Part shown: positions 34,094-42,030 of the stretch, piece by piece
How the letters are laid out: each line of letters starts with the position of its first letter
Numbering within the stretch: position 1 is the stretch's first letter
Notes under the pieces: generated by a model
Databases searched by the model: none
Told to the model about the DNA's origin: nothing
Seen by the model: only the letters and a program-made list of their open reading frames with translations
Made by a program: the position numbers and the translations under genes
Assembly: GCA_023265455.1 (NCBI GenBank)
Contig: JAHFTQ010000012.1
Span: 1 to 61,502 of the forward strand
Source of the DNA: Parachlamydiales bacterium
Lineage (GTDB): Bacteria; Chlamydiota; Chlamydiia; Chlamydiales; Rhabdochlamydiaceae
DNA length: 61,502 bases
Direction: 5' to 3'

Positions 34094-34395
34094 TCCTCTT
34101 CCTCTTCATCAGTTAATCGATACATTGGAATGGATTTTGAGGTGAAAGAAGCATTTTGGAGAGCTTGTACAGTAGATAGATGGGTGCGGGAGACCAAGAC
34201 AACCTCTAAATCGAGCACCCGTGCAATCTGTATCAGACTTGATGTTTGCAGATCGACCATTCCCTTTTCAATCTTAGAAATGTGACTTTGCGGGATCCCT
34301 ACCTTAGCGCTGAGGGCCCTTTGGCTAAGCCCCTTTTTTTTACGTGCAGCTTTGAGCGTAGCCATGATTTCTTGGATGCAATCTTGATATGCCAT
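34090..34395 (-). CDS. HipB-like XRE-family regulator without a HipA partner
   Basis: A 101-aa protein. The helix-turn-helix occupies about 15-70 (KKKGLSQRALSAKVGIPQSHISKIEKG). The remaining LEVVLVSRTHLSTVQAL and acidic C-terminus TDEEEED resemble the tail of HipB-type antitoxins. In HipBA systems hipA follows directly; here the gene ends against a convergent gene and no kinase gene is present on this strand. It has an excellent promoter with an overlapping inverted repeat, so it is probably autoregulated and functional. Confidence 0.8.
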   Translation of the reverse strand: MAYQDCIQEIMATLKAARKKKGLSQRALSAKVGIPQSHISKIEKGMVDLQTSSLIQIARVLDLEVVLVSRTHLSTVQALQNASFTSKSIPMYRLTDEEEED

Positions 34396-34418
34396 AATAT
34401 ATCATTCTCTTTAATCTA

Positions 34419-34448
34419 GATATTATAACATATCAATTTGGATGTCAA
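34419..34448 (-). promoter_or_regulatory. Consensus promoter and operator of the XRE gene
   Basis: On the minus strand TTGACA (34448-34443), 15-nt spacer, TGT plus TATAAT (34427-34422), an extended -10. The inverted repeat GATAT-N6-ATATC (34419-34434) overlaps the -10, a typical position for autorepression. Confidence 0.6.
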
Positions 34449-34574
34449 GATATAGGATTCTATACAATTTTTGGTCTTATGCAGAGGTCAAAAATACTAG
34501 AAAAGCTATATAACTTGTTGAAAATAAGTCTATTACGTGTTAAAAACATTTATTGATTTGTTTGTAAGTTTTAT

Positions 34575-34597
34575 GTTAAAATATTAGTTAATAAAGG
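34575..34597 (+). promoter_or_regulatory. AT-rich promoter-like leader of the F-box/ankyrin gene
   Basis: GTTAAAATATTAGTTAATA followed by AAGG closely matches the USP-gene leader at 18074-18095. The -10 candidate would be TAAAAT. AAAGGTGG acts as the RBS. Confidence 0.4.
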
Positions 34598-34604
34598 TGG
34601 ATAA

Positions 34605-36377
34605 ATGATAGAAAATAATAAATATTTCGACGTCCTTATAAAAGATGACAATTCTTATCGCATAGTTGAATCTTCATCTAAGCCGCAGGAGCATAATTGT
34701 GCATTGGCCACACTGAAGAAAATAGAGCTTATTGTTAAAAATAAATTTAACTATTCACAGGATTCCAAGGATAAATATTCAACATTGCCGAAAGAAAAAT
34801 TGTGGGGAATTTTGGATAAAAAATCTCTGCAAATCCGCAATGCATTTATAGAAAAGCAAACAGCTGTAAATCAGAGTGAGCTTGGCCTCTTACAACAACC
34901 GACTTTTGACCCGACTTCAACATTTGGGGTTCTTGCTGCTACATTTGAAGTGCTTGCTCTCGCATGTGATAGGATTGCCCTGATATTAAGCTGTATTGTT
35001 AGAAAGGTTTTTGATCAGGCTCAGCAAATCGACGCAACCTATCAAAGAATTGAAAATTATATTTCTCCTCCTTCAGCCTTGTCTACAAATTGTGTTGTTA
35101 AAAAGGTTTCTAATCAGGATCAGCGAATCGACGCAACCTATCAAAAAACTGAAGATTATACTTCAGCTTCATGCGTTATTCTTCCTGGTGATGTAATCAC
35201 AGTCATTACTCAGCATTTGAATAGATCAGAACTTGCAGTTTTTGCACAAGTCAATCGTCAGGCCAGCATGCATGCAATGTCTGCTATGAAGAGGAAGGCT
35301 CAAGAGCTGGGATATGAGGGTCATGACCCGATTGAAGCCATGAAATATCAAAACGAACTCATTCAAGAAATGGAAAGGATGGAGTCGGTGTTGCCTTCAG
35401 AATATAAAGGATGGTTGGTTAGAAGCACAAAAACTGGTCGAGTCGACCTCGATAAGACATTGGACGAAATTAAATCAGCAAATTGGACATTTTTTTTAAG
35501 AGTATTCGATCGTATTAGGTCCTATGAGAGTGATCTAATAGTCCCACCTTATAACGATGGCTATAAAGACAATTTAAAATTCATAAAATTATTAGTGCTT
35601 CAATGTCGAAATAGCAAATCAATGAACCCTGCCCCTAAGCTTGATCAAAAGTTCTTCGGCGCATTATGCAACGCTGCTCGGTACGGCGCAGAGGAAATCG
35701 TTGAGCTTCTTTTATTACAAATGAACAAGTCTATTCCTTTTAATAGTAAAGAGTCATCTGCATTATTATATGATTTAATTCGTGGTCTATCCTACTGCCA
35801 TAAGAATGAGGCAAAAGCGATTAAAATCTTAAAACTTCTTATCGAGCATGGAGTTAATATAAATACAAAAATAAAGGATGGTTATAGCGGATGCTCAGTT
35901 TTGCATCAGATAGCTCACACTAGTTTCTTTGCGCTGGCGTTAATGCTTTTGGAAGCTGGTGCCGATACTACCATTACAGATTGGAAGAGACAACGACCAC
36001 TAGATTATGCATGGGCATCACATTGTGAAGGAATGTTTTATTTATTAGGCTATGAAACCGATATGAGGAATGCATTATTATGGGCAGCCGGTGCGGGAGA
36101 GGCAGGAGTCGTCAAATTTCTTATCAAGAAAGAAGTCTCTGTTAACGGTGTAGACTCTAAAGGATATACACCGTTAGCCTATGCAGCTGAGAAAGGCTGG
36201 ATAGAAATCGTTCAATTATTGATCAAGGCAGGAGCTCATACAAATTTTGTCGACAATAATGGCCGTACACCCCTAGCTTTAGCAATGCTGGCAGGAAAGA
36301 AGGACGTTGTTCAACTATTAACCCATTACGACACCTCATCCAAGACGCGGAGCCCACGGCTGCCTCGAATTACTTAA
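34605..36377 (+). CDS. F-box-like and ankyrin-repeat protein, candidate effector
   Basis: A 590-aa protein with AT-rich codon use. Residues about 130-188 contain a tandem duplication (units with QxIDATYQ...E.Y), encoded by a 99-nt repeat. Residues about 191-225 form an F-box-like motif (LPGDVITVITQHLNRSELAV, then FAQVNRQ). Ankyrin repeats fill about 350-575 (GYTPLAYAAEKGWIEIVQLL; GRTPLALAMLAGKKDVVQLL). This architecture matches eukaryotic-style effectors that recruit SKP1/Cullin ubiquitin ligases. No signal peptide; type III secretion is an inference. It overlaps the convergent nuclease gene by 8 nt. Confidence 0.8.
   Translation: MIENNKYFDVLIKDDNSYRIVESSSKPQEHNCALATLKKIELIVKNKFNYSQDSKDKYSTLPKEKLWGILDKKSLQIRNAFIEKQTAVNQSELGLLQQPTFDPTSTFGVLAATFEVLALACDRIALILSCIVRKVFDQAQQIDATYQRIENYISPPSALSTNCVVKKVSNQDQRIDATYQKTEDYTSASCVILPGDVITVITQHLNRSELAVFAQVNRQASMHAMSAMKRKAQELGYEGHDPIEAMKYQNELIQEMERMESVLPSEYKGWLVRSTKTGRVDLDKTLDEIKSANWTFFLRVFDRIRSYESDLIVPPYNDGYKDNLKFIKLLVLQCRNSKSMNPAPKLDQKFFGALCNAARYGAEEIVELLLLQMNKSIPFNSKESSALLYDLIRGLSYCHKNEAKAIKILKLLIEHGVNINTKIKDGYSGCSVLHQIAHTSFFALALMLLEAGADTTITDWKRQRPLDYAWASHCEGMFYLLGYETDMRNALLWAAGAGEAGVVKFLIKKEVSVNGVDSKGYTPLAYAAEKGWIEIVQLLIKAGAHTNFVDNNGRTPLALAMLAGKKDVVQLLTHYDTSSKTRSPRLPRIT
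34992..35168 (+). repeat. 99-nt in-frame tandem duplication inside the F-box/ankyrin gene
   Basis: Unit 1 is 34992-35090 and unit 2 starts at 35091 with the same phase. Both contain the identical run AATCGACGCAACCTATCAAA. The second unit is partial and diverged, so the duplication is not recent. Confidence 0.75.
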
Positions 36378-37080
36378 ATACAATTCCCGCAGCTTGCTCG
36401 ACCCTGTCTAGGGTGACGGCGAAGTGGCTGAGGGGATAATCTTGAGGCTGGGGCTGATTGGGGATAATGTAGGCCTCTCGTTGAAAATTTCCTCCTTTTT
36501 TAGCTTGAAGGACTTTGAAAAAATGGGTCGGTACGGCGACGTCGTTTTTACCGATGACCTGGTATTTAACATACCGCTTGCCATCTTTTTTTGTATGGGG
36601 CAAGAAAAGAGGGCCTGTAATCACGTAAACCACATCAGACGATTTTGCAAGCGCACGGACGTATTTTTCGAGTTTGAGCCAAGTTTTGCGGTTTAAAAGA
36701 GGGTGTTGCGGACTCACGTTAGAAAGGTAGAAAGTTTCTTTCATGGCCTGTGGACTTGATTTAGCATCGGCCGCAGGACAAAGATGGCCCTTATCGAAAC
36801 CTGAGCCTCTGTAGTCTTCCTGGGTTGTTCTCAGAGAAGCGGGGATCAGAGGATCTTGCATGAAGTCGCAGCGGTCCCGGGAAGCTTCTCCCTCTAGAGA
36901 AGCGGGGGTCAGTTCTTGATAAACCCAGTTGGCATTGCGGGTTTTTCCATCATAAGAAAGAATGTAACCCGACCTTTGAATCACAGGGTCAGGGGCCGGA
37001 AGATGGTTGTCGGAGACAGGGTGGTTGCATTGGGATAGGAGGAGAATGACTCCTAGGAGAGGTGCTATTTTAAAAATCAT
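36370..37080 (-). CDS. Secreted DNA/RNA non-specific endonuclease lipoprotein
   Basis: A 236-aa protein. A lipoprotein-like signal (LLGVILLLSQC) precedes the mature Cys at about residue 18. The beta-beta-alpha-metal nuclease domain contains FDKGHLCPAAD, a DxGH form of the DRGH motif with the catalytic His, and the metal-binding Asn in LLNRKTW. This is the NUC1/endonuclease G family, which degrades DNA and RNA outside the cytoplasm. Role could be nucleotide scavenging or host DNA attack. No immunity gene was recognised next to it. Confidence 0.88.
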   Translation of the reverse strand: MIFKIAPLLGVILLLSQCNHPVSDNHLPAPDPVIQRSGYILSYDGKTRNANWVYQELTPASLEGEASRDRCDFMQDPLIPASLRTTQEDYRGSGFDKGHLCPAADAKSSPQAMKETFYLSNVSPQHPLLNRKTWLKLEKYVRALAKSSDVVYVITGPLFLPHTKKDGKRYVKYQVIGKNDVAVPTHFFKVLQAKKGGNFQREAYIIPNQPQPQDYPLSHFAVTLDRVEQAAGIVFK

Positions 37081-37126
37081 TTTTCAATTGTAGCAATTTT
37101 CTCGATTTTTGTGGAAAATTAGTCCC

Positions 37127-38518
37127 ATGACTAAAAAGATCCCCCTTTTTTCACTGGTGATTTTGATCATTGCGGCCATCGATAACATTCGAAACTTGCC
37201 CGCGGCTGCACTATTTGGAAGCGCGCTCATATTCTTTTTTGTTTTTTCTGCGATTGCTTTTTTAATTCCCACGTCTTTGGTCGCAGCCGAACTTTCGGCA
37301 ACATTCCCTGAGCAGGGAGGAGTCTATCATTGGGTCCGCAAAGCTTTTGGAGAAAAGTGGGCGATGGGAGCGATCTGGCTTCAATGGATCAATACGATGG
37401 TGTGGTATCCGACCATGCTCTCATTTATCGCAGGAACTGCAGCTTACTTGATCGATCCGAGTCTTGCGCAAAATAAACTCTACTTAGTCTGTTTTATTCT
37501 GACGGTCTTTTGGGGCCTGACATTCATTAATCTCTGGGGAATTCATATTTCAGCATTGGTCAATAATATCTGCGCAACCATCGGAACCATTTTTCCGATG
37601 CTGTTTTTGATTGCTCTGGGTGCGATATGGATCTTTAAAGGGCAGCCGCTGCAGATTCAGGTAACTGCTGATAACATTATTCCACCGCTCAGTCACTCAA
37701 CGAATTGGATTTCCCTCATTGCCATTATGGCTTCATTTTTAGGAGTTGAACTAGCGGGTGTTCATGTCGCTGACATTCGAGAGCCTCAGAAAAATTTTCC
37801 CAAAGCAGTTTTTTCTGCCTCCCTTTTCATCTTTTTATCGATGCTCCTCGGCTCTTTTGCAATTGCCTTTGTGCTTCCTGCAAAAGAAATTAATCTGATC
37901 GCAGGAATTATGCAGGTCTTCAGTAATTTTTTTAAGGTGTTTGGTATCGAGGCCCTCACTCCTGTGTTAACGGTCTTGATCGTCGTAGGATCCATCGGTG
38001 GGATGATTAATTGGCTCATCTCTCCAGCTAGAGGATTGCTGCATGCAGCAGAGTTTGGATTTTTGCCACCCTTTTTCACGCGCAAGAATAAGGCAGGCGT
38101 AGCCAAAAATATTCTCCTAGGACAGGCTGTCGTTGTTAGTTTGGTTTGTCTTATTTTTTTACTCGTCCCGAGTGTGAATGCATTCTATTGGTTTTTGACA
38201 GCGCTCAGTACGGAGCTCTATATGATCATGTACGTGCTGATGTTTTGCTCAGCTGTAAAGTTACATTATAAGTATGTGGATAGGCCCAAGATTTTTAAAA
38301 TTCCCGGAGGCGGAGTAGGGATGTGGATCACGACGTTGCTTGGACTAATCGGATGTACGGCAACGATTATTGTCAGTTTTTTTCCACCCGACAATGTCGA
38401 TATTGGCAGCCCGCTGCGCTATATTTGGATGATCTGTCTGGGAAATATTGTGACGATCAGCCCCATTTTTCTGTTCTATTACTATAGGAAAAGAAGCCCC
38501 GTTTATCGGGGCTCTTAA
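37127..38518 (+). CDS. APC-family amino acid permease/antiporter
   Basis: A 463-aa membrane protein with about 12 transmembrane segments. The start at 37127 gives MTKKIPLFSLVILI. The family motif FPEQGGVYHWVRKAFGEKWA near TM2 is typical of the glutamate:GABA/arginine:agmatine antiporter branch (GadC/AaxC-like). Chlamydia has an arginine-agmatine exchanger of this type, but substrate is not readable here. A hairpin overlaps the stop codon. Confidence 0.87.
   Translation: MTKKIPLFSLVILIIAAIDNIRNLPAAALFGSALIFFFVFSAIAFLIPTSLVAAELSATFPEQGGVYHWVRKAFGEKWAMGAIWLQWINTMVWYPTMLSFIAGTAAYLIDPSLAQNKLYLVCFILTVFWGLTFINLWGIHISALVNNICATIGTIFPMLFLIALGAIWIFKGQPLQIQVTADNIIPPLSHSTNWISLIAIMASFLGVELAGVHVADIREPQKNFPKAVFSASLFIFLSMLLGSFAIAFVLPAKEINLIAGIMQVFSNFFKVFGIEALTPVLTVLIVVGSIGGMINWLISPARGLLHAAEFGFLPPFFTRKNKAGVAKNILLGQAVVVSLVCLIFLLVPSVNAFYWFLTALSTELYMIMYVLMFCSAVKLHYKYVDRPKIFKIPGGGVGMWITTLLGLIGCTATIIVSFFPPDNVDIGSPLRYIWMICLGNIVTISPIFLFYYYRKRSPVYRGS
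38495..38513. terminator. Hairpin overlapping the permease stop region, bidirectional
   Basis: GCCCCG (38496-38501), loop TTTAT, CGGGGC (38507-38512), with an A-T pair outside. On the minus strand it is followed by TTCTTTTCC, suiting termination of the 47-aa gene that ends at 38523. Confidence 0.7.
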
Positions 38519-38522
38519 TAGC

Positions 38523-38666
38523 TTAGCCTTGCTTATGAGGATGTTGAGGGTTCTGTTTGTGTCCAGGATTTCCGTGGGGGTGCTGAGGTTTTTGACCTGG
38601 ATGTTGGGGCTGTTGAGGTCCCTGAGGATTGGGTTGATGAGGATGCTGATGCTTTGCCTGTTTCAT
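38523..38666 (-). CDS. His/Pro/Gln-rich 47-aa peptide
   Basis: A very small gene with a strong Shine-Dalgarno (GGAAGGAG, complement of 38671-38678) four bases before the ATG. The 47 residues include 9 His, 11 Pro and 12 Gln, arranged in QHPH and QHPG-like words (start MKQAKHQHPHQPNPQ, end NPQHPHKQG). No hydrophobic segment, no Cys. The composition suggests metal chelation (as in Hpn-like peptides) or an intrinsically disordered linker protein. A terminator lies just downstream. An overlapping plus-strand frame exists but lacks a comparable RBS. Confidence 0.65.
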   Translation of the reverse strand: MKQAKHQHPHQPNPQGPQQPQHPGQKPQHPHGNPGHKQNPQHPHKQG

Positions 38667-38780
38667 ACTACTCCTTCCTTTTTAAAAAGGTTCCATTTAA
38701 ATAAAATAGACCTTATATCTTTAATTTATATTATATGGTAATTAATTTCATTAATGTTTTTTAATCTATAGAGGGTAAAT

Positions 38781-39026
38781 ATGTTAGCGCCGTTTTCAAC
38801 AGAAGCCACTCAGCTGGTTTTAGGGGTGTACGAGCATTATAAGGGGAATCGCTACAAGGTGTTAGGGGTAGGGCGCCATAGTGAGACAGAAGAAGAGATG
38901 GTCATCTATCAAGGGCTGTACGGGGATGGCGATTACTGGATCCGACCTCTTAAATTGTTTCTCGAGACAGTTAAAGTGGGCGAAGGCAGCATTGTCCCTC
39001 GATTTCGCTTAGTTTCAAGAGGTTAA
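38781..39026 (+). CDS. DUF1653 family protein
   Basis: An 81-aa protein. The family pattern is clear: GVYEHYKGNRYKVLGVGRHSETEEEMVIYQGLYGDGDYWIRP, then F and a final VPRFR. These small cytoplasmic proteins are widespread and have no established function known to me. It ends 10 nt from the convergent yqeY gene. Confidence 0.85.
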   Translation: MLAPFSTEATQLVLGVYEHYKGNRYKVLGVGRHSETEEEMVIYQGLYGDGDYWIRPLKLFLETVKVGEGSIVPRFRLVSRG

Positions 39027-39036
39027 GGGAGTGTTT

Positions 39037-39474
39037 CTAATCAGCCAGTAATTCCCCAGCTAAATCTTTAGCTAACTTTCCATCAACTGCACTATTGAGT
39101 TTCATAACAGTTTTCATGACCAGTCCTAAATCTTTTTTTGTCTTGGCTCCAGACTCGGCAATGGCCTGCACGACAATTTTTTTGGTTTCTTCAGCAGAAA
39201 GCGCTTTAGGTAAGAACTCTTGAACGATGGTCAGTTCTTTTTTTAACCGCTCAGTGATATCAGTGCGGTTAGCACTTTGAGCCTGTTCAAGAGCTTCTTG
39301 AAGACTGCCATAATAATTTTTAAATAGTTTTATCACTTCTGCGTCAGGAAGGTTGGCACGTGCATCAACAGCCAATATTTTTGATTTGAGCATGCGCAAT
39401 GTATCGAGTCTAATCTGATCTCGAATTCTCATTGCGGCCTTAATGCCGTCATTAATTTTTTCGATAATTGTCAT
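39037..39474 (-). CDS. yqeY: YqeY/GatB-tail domain protein
   Basis: A 145-aa helical protein. The N-terminal KINDGIKAAMRIRDQIRLDTLRMLKSKI and C-terminal KDLGLVMKTVMKLNSAVDGKLAKDL match the YqeY family, which shares its fold with the tRNA-binding tail of GatB. A role in tRNA-dependent amidation or tRNA binding is presumed for the family, but not proven. It is downstream of the outer membrane protein gene, separated by a hairpin. Confidence 0.88.
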   Translation of the reverse strand: MTIIEKINDGIKAAMRIRDQIRLDTLRMLKSKILAVDARANLPDAEVIKLFKNYYGSLQEALEQAQSANRTDITERLKKELTIVQEFLPKALSAEETKKIVVQAIAESGAKTKKDLGLVMKTVMKLNSAVDGKLAKDLAGELLAD

Positions 39475-39523
39475 GATGCCTCACTATTTTATCTTCATCT
39501 CCTTGTAGAGTGACTCAATGAAA

Positions 39524-39560
39524 CAATTGAGTCAATTCGAAAAACGAATTGTTTCAATTG
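39524..39560. terminator. Hairpin in the spacer between the OMP gene and yqeY
   Basis: CAATTGAGTCAATTCG (39524-39539), 5-nt A-rich loop, CGAATTGTTTCAATTG (39545-39560); 14 of 16 positions pair. The spacer also repeats TGACTCA words at 39511 and around 39569. It could be a terminator for the OMP gene or a leader structure for yqeY. Confidence 0.5.
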
Positions 39561-39648
39561 TCTCATATTGACTCAGGGGTGAGACATTTATATCTTTGAC
39601 AATCAGAGAGTTGCATAAAGTGAGACAATTTGGATCGGTGGATACGGA

Positions 39649-40680
39649 TTAGAATGTATATTCTAAGCTAAAAACCCCTGAGACAAAATTGAACGAATTG
39701 CGTCCCCAGACGGTGAACCATACGCCCCCTAAGATGCCGAAATTTTCGCTGGGATTGTATTCGATAGCAGGGGCTAGGCTGAGCTGATCATTAAAGGGGC
39801 CCCCGACGACGGCTGGCGCAGCAGGTGTTCCACCTCTCCGACCTGAAAAAGTTGTTTTTGCGTTATAGGTGTAAACCACGTCCAGTGCAAAGACCCACCG
39901 TTGAGTAAAGCTATACTCATAGCCGAAATCGCCTTGGAACCCTTGGCCAAGATGAGCCTTGCCATGGGTATTTCTCGCTCCTCCATAAGCATTAATTCCA
40001 CTGACAGTAACGGGAGCCGGAACATTGTAGTTCAAAGATAATCGGAGGTTCATGGGATGGGTTGTGACCCACCAGACGACTTTCGAAATGTTGAAACTGA
40101 ATTTTGTCTGATAAGATCCCGCACCTGTCGCATCGATGCCATTTTTATGAGCACTTAAATGTTGGTATTTGCCCGTCGGAAAAGTTTCTGTGACTCCAAA
40201 AAATAGAGCAGGGCGGTAGGGGCCTTCTGAAAGCAGTCCAAATCCTAAACCAAAAGAAGTGTCTCCCCAATTTGTTGAAGATTTGCCTCGCTGGGTATTG
40301 CGCGTGCCTTGGGCGACAATAATGCCGTCCATCCAGCTGATCATGCCAAATTGGAAAACAACTTGGGGGTTAAAGTTATTCAAATTGGGGATATCATGAG
40401 ACTTGCCGCTTTCATCAAATCTTCCATAGTTATTCGTATAGAAAAGGTAGGGCTGAATATTGAAATATCCCGGGGGGATGATATGGGCAGAAGGGGTTAT
40501 CAGAGGCCCGGCGTAATACGGTTGGAACATTTTTTTCGCTTCTCTGAATTCATCTTCAGCGCTTTTGAGCTCGGCTTCGATTTCTGAATGGGGAACAGGA
40601 GCCTCTGGCTTTGCGCCAAATAGGCAGGCGCTACATAAACCGAGTCCTAAAGAGAGCCAACGACGATAAGACATAAACAC
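39649..40680 (-). CDS. Outer membrane beta-barrel protein
   Basis: A 343-aa protein. A signal peptide (RWLSLGLGLCSACLFGAKP) is followed by a short charged linker and alternating strands rich in aromatic residues. It ends in F (FSLEYTF), the usual outer-membrane C-terminal signature. Strands such as PGYFNIQPYLFYTNNYG and FGYEYSFTQRWVFALDVVY suggest a transporter-type barrel. A second start at 40674 is possible. A clear paralog is truncated at the right end of the window (61098-61502). Substrate unknown. Confidence 0.8.
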   Translation of the reverse strand: MFMSYRRWLSLGLGLCSACLFGAKPEAPVPHSEIEAELKSAEDEFREAKKMFQPYYAGPLITPSAHIIPPGYFNIQPYLFYTNNYGRFDESGKSHDIPNLNNFNPQVVFQFGMISWMDGIIVAQGTRNTQRGKSSTNWGDTSFGLGFGLLSEGPYRPALFFGVTETFPTGKYQHLSAHKNGIDATGAGSYQTKFSFNISKVVWWVTTHPMNLRLSLNYNVPAPVTVSGINAYGGARNTHGKAHLGQGFQGDFGYEYSFTQRWVFALDVVYTYNAKTTFSGRRGGTPAAPAVVGGPFNDQLSLAPAIEYNPSENFGILGGVWFTVWGRNSFNFVSGVFSLEYTF

Positions 40681-40779
40681 CTACAGCAAATATTTATCTC
40701 TCAGGTTTAACCGAAAGGTTAAAAAAATTAAAGAGTTTTTATACCTCGGTGAAATATACAGGAATTTAGGGAGACAAAC

Positions 40780-41109
40780 ATGGTTGATGGTATTCAAGGA
40801 GGGGGAGAGATTTCTCCCCAAGATAAAGTGTTATATCGGCAAGAATTTGATCGAGCTGTAAATCTTTTTCAGCAAAGCCTCACGGCTTATGAGCAGTCAC
40901 AGATCCAGGCTCAAAAAGAGGAGTTCAAAGACGTCATGAATAAAGCGCTGCAAGTGATTCACCAGACGATTCGGCAAGCCGTCGATCAGCGTGTAGAGGG
41001 AAGAGAAAAAGAATTAGATCAAGATTATCAGAAATTTCTTGCCCAAGATACTCCTGAGAATGCGCGCCAGCTGAATAACGACCTGAATGATTTGAAGAAG
41101 GCGCCTTAG
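40780..41109 (+). CDS. Helical/coiled-coil hypothetical protein, first gene of the Inc-like cluster
   Basis: A 109-aa protein with RBS AGGGAG. It is acidic, almost entirely predicted helical, with Gln/Glu/Lys heptad-like stretches (AYEQSQIQAQKEEFKDVMNKAL; VDQRVEGREKELDQDYQKFL). No hydrophobic segment and no recognised domain. It lies 78 nt upstream of the Inc-like gene and probably shares its transcript. It could be a chaperone or a soluble partner; that is speculation from size and position. Confidence 0.55.
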   Translation: MVDGIQGGGEISPQDKVLYRQEFDRAVNLFQQSLTAYEQSQIQAQKEEFKDVMNKALQVIHQTIRQAVDQRVEGREKELDQDYQKFLAQDTPENARQLNNDLNDLKKAP

Positions 41110-41187
41110 AGAGTGCTTCAAAACTCTTGCTGACAATCGATCAGTAATTTATATTTTTAGTTTATAAATTACATTCTGAGGTCGATG

Positions 41188-42018
41188 ATGGGGTTGGTGC
41201 AAAGGGGTCAGGTTCATTTCGAGCAAAATGGACAGACTTACCTTCTGGTAGGAACCTTGTTCACTGCGGCGTATACTGTTCATTCAAAGTGGGGAACTGT
41301 TGCTGTCCTCTGTTTCACAGTCACGGCCGTCGGGAGCTACTCCTACTTACGCAAGCAAGTTAATTTCTTGTTGAACCGTAATTTAGATGCTAAGGTTCCA
41401 GCTCTATTATCTGTTGTCATTTCTGTCGTTACGATTTTTTTCCCGGCATTAGGTGTATGTTTAGGATCGTTAATGGGGGCGTCGTCTTTACTTAGGGATT
41501 GGAGTTTCTCTAGCCTGTTAGAGGAGGGTGAAGAGGAGATTAAAACACTCAAGAATCAGAATAAAGAGTTAGAAAAAACAGCGGAGGAGATGAAAAAGAA
41601 GGTTGACGCCTTGCAGATTGAATTCGACAAGGCAATTGCGCTGGTAGGCAAGGTTGAAAAAATTACCCTGCAGCATCTCGAAACTCAAGGTATTGTGGCA
41701 GAGACCGATGCCAAGGTAGATAATCAATTTGACCGGTTGGAGGCCAAGCTACAGCAGTTTTTTTCGTTAGGTGATCTTGAGAAAGAGCTTTCTAAAGTGG
41801 AAATGGATAAAGATGTCGGGGCAAACATACGTCAGATGGTGGCAACGTGTCACCAACAACAGCAACAAGAACAGACTGTGATAAATGATCTAGGTCGTGT
41901 GACAGCAGCGTTACATAATAGGCTGGATCAACTAGAGCAGCTGGAAGATGAAGAAAGTGCAAGGGTACAAAAAATATTAGATCAAAGCAGGGGTTCTGCT
42001 CTAGGCATTAATAAATAA
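41188..42018 (+). CDS. Inc-like membrane protein with long coiled coil
   Basis: A 276-aa protein; the ATG at 41188 is preferred over 41185 because GAGG is then six bases upstream. Residues about 15-100 contain closely spaced hydrophobic stretches (YLLVGTLFTAAYTV, WGTVAVLCFTVTAVGSY, PALLSVVISVVTIFFPALGV) with short turns. Residues about 108-270 are a continuous coiled coil (LKNQNKELEKTAEEMKKKV and on). This bilobed hydrophobic domain plus coiled coil is the hallmark of chlamydial inclusion membrane proteins such as IncA. No cleavable signal, as expected for a type III substrate. Localisation is inferred. Confidence 0.65.
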   Translation: MGLVQRGQVHFEQNGQTYLLVGTLFTAAYTVHSKWGTVAVLCFTVTAVGSYSYLRKQVNFLLNRNLDAKVPALLSVVISVVTIFFPALGVCLGSLMGASSLLRDWSFSSLLEEGEEEIKTLKNQNKELEKTAEEMKKKVDALQIEFDKAIALVGKVEKITLQHLETQGIVAETDAKVDNQFDRLEAKLQQFFSLGDLEKELSKVEMDKDVGANIRQMVATCHQQQQQEQTVINDLGRVTAALHNRLDQLEQLEDEESARVQKILDQSRGSALGINK

Positions 42019-42030
42019 AGGAATCGAGTT

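Noticed and set aside
38529..38741. 70-codon plus-strand frame rich in Leu, Met and Arg
   Set aside because: It is the complement of the His/Pro/Gln-rich gene and has no convincing RBS, whereas the minus-strand gene has a strong one and a terminator.
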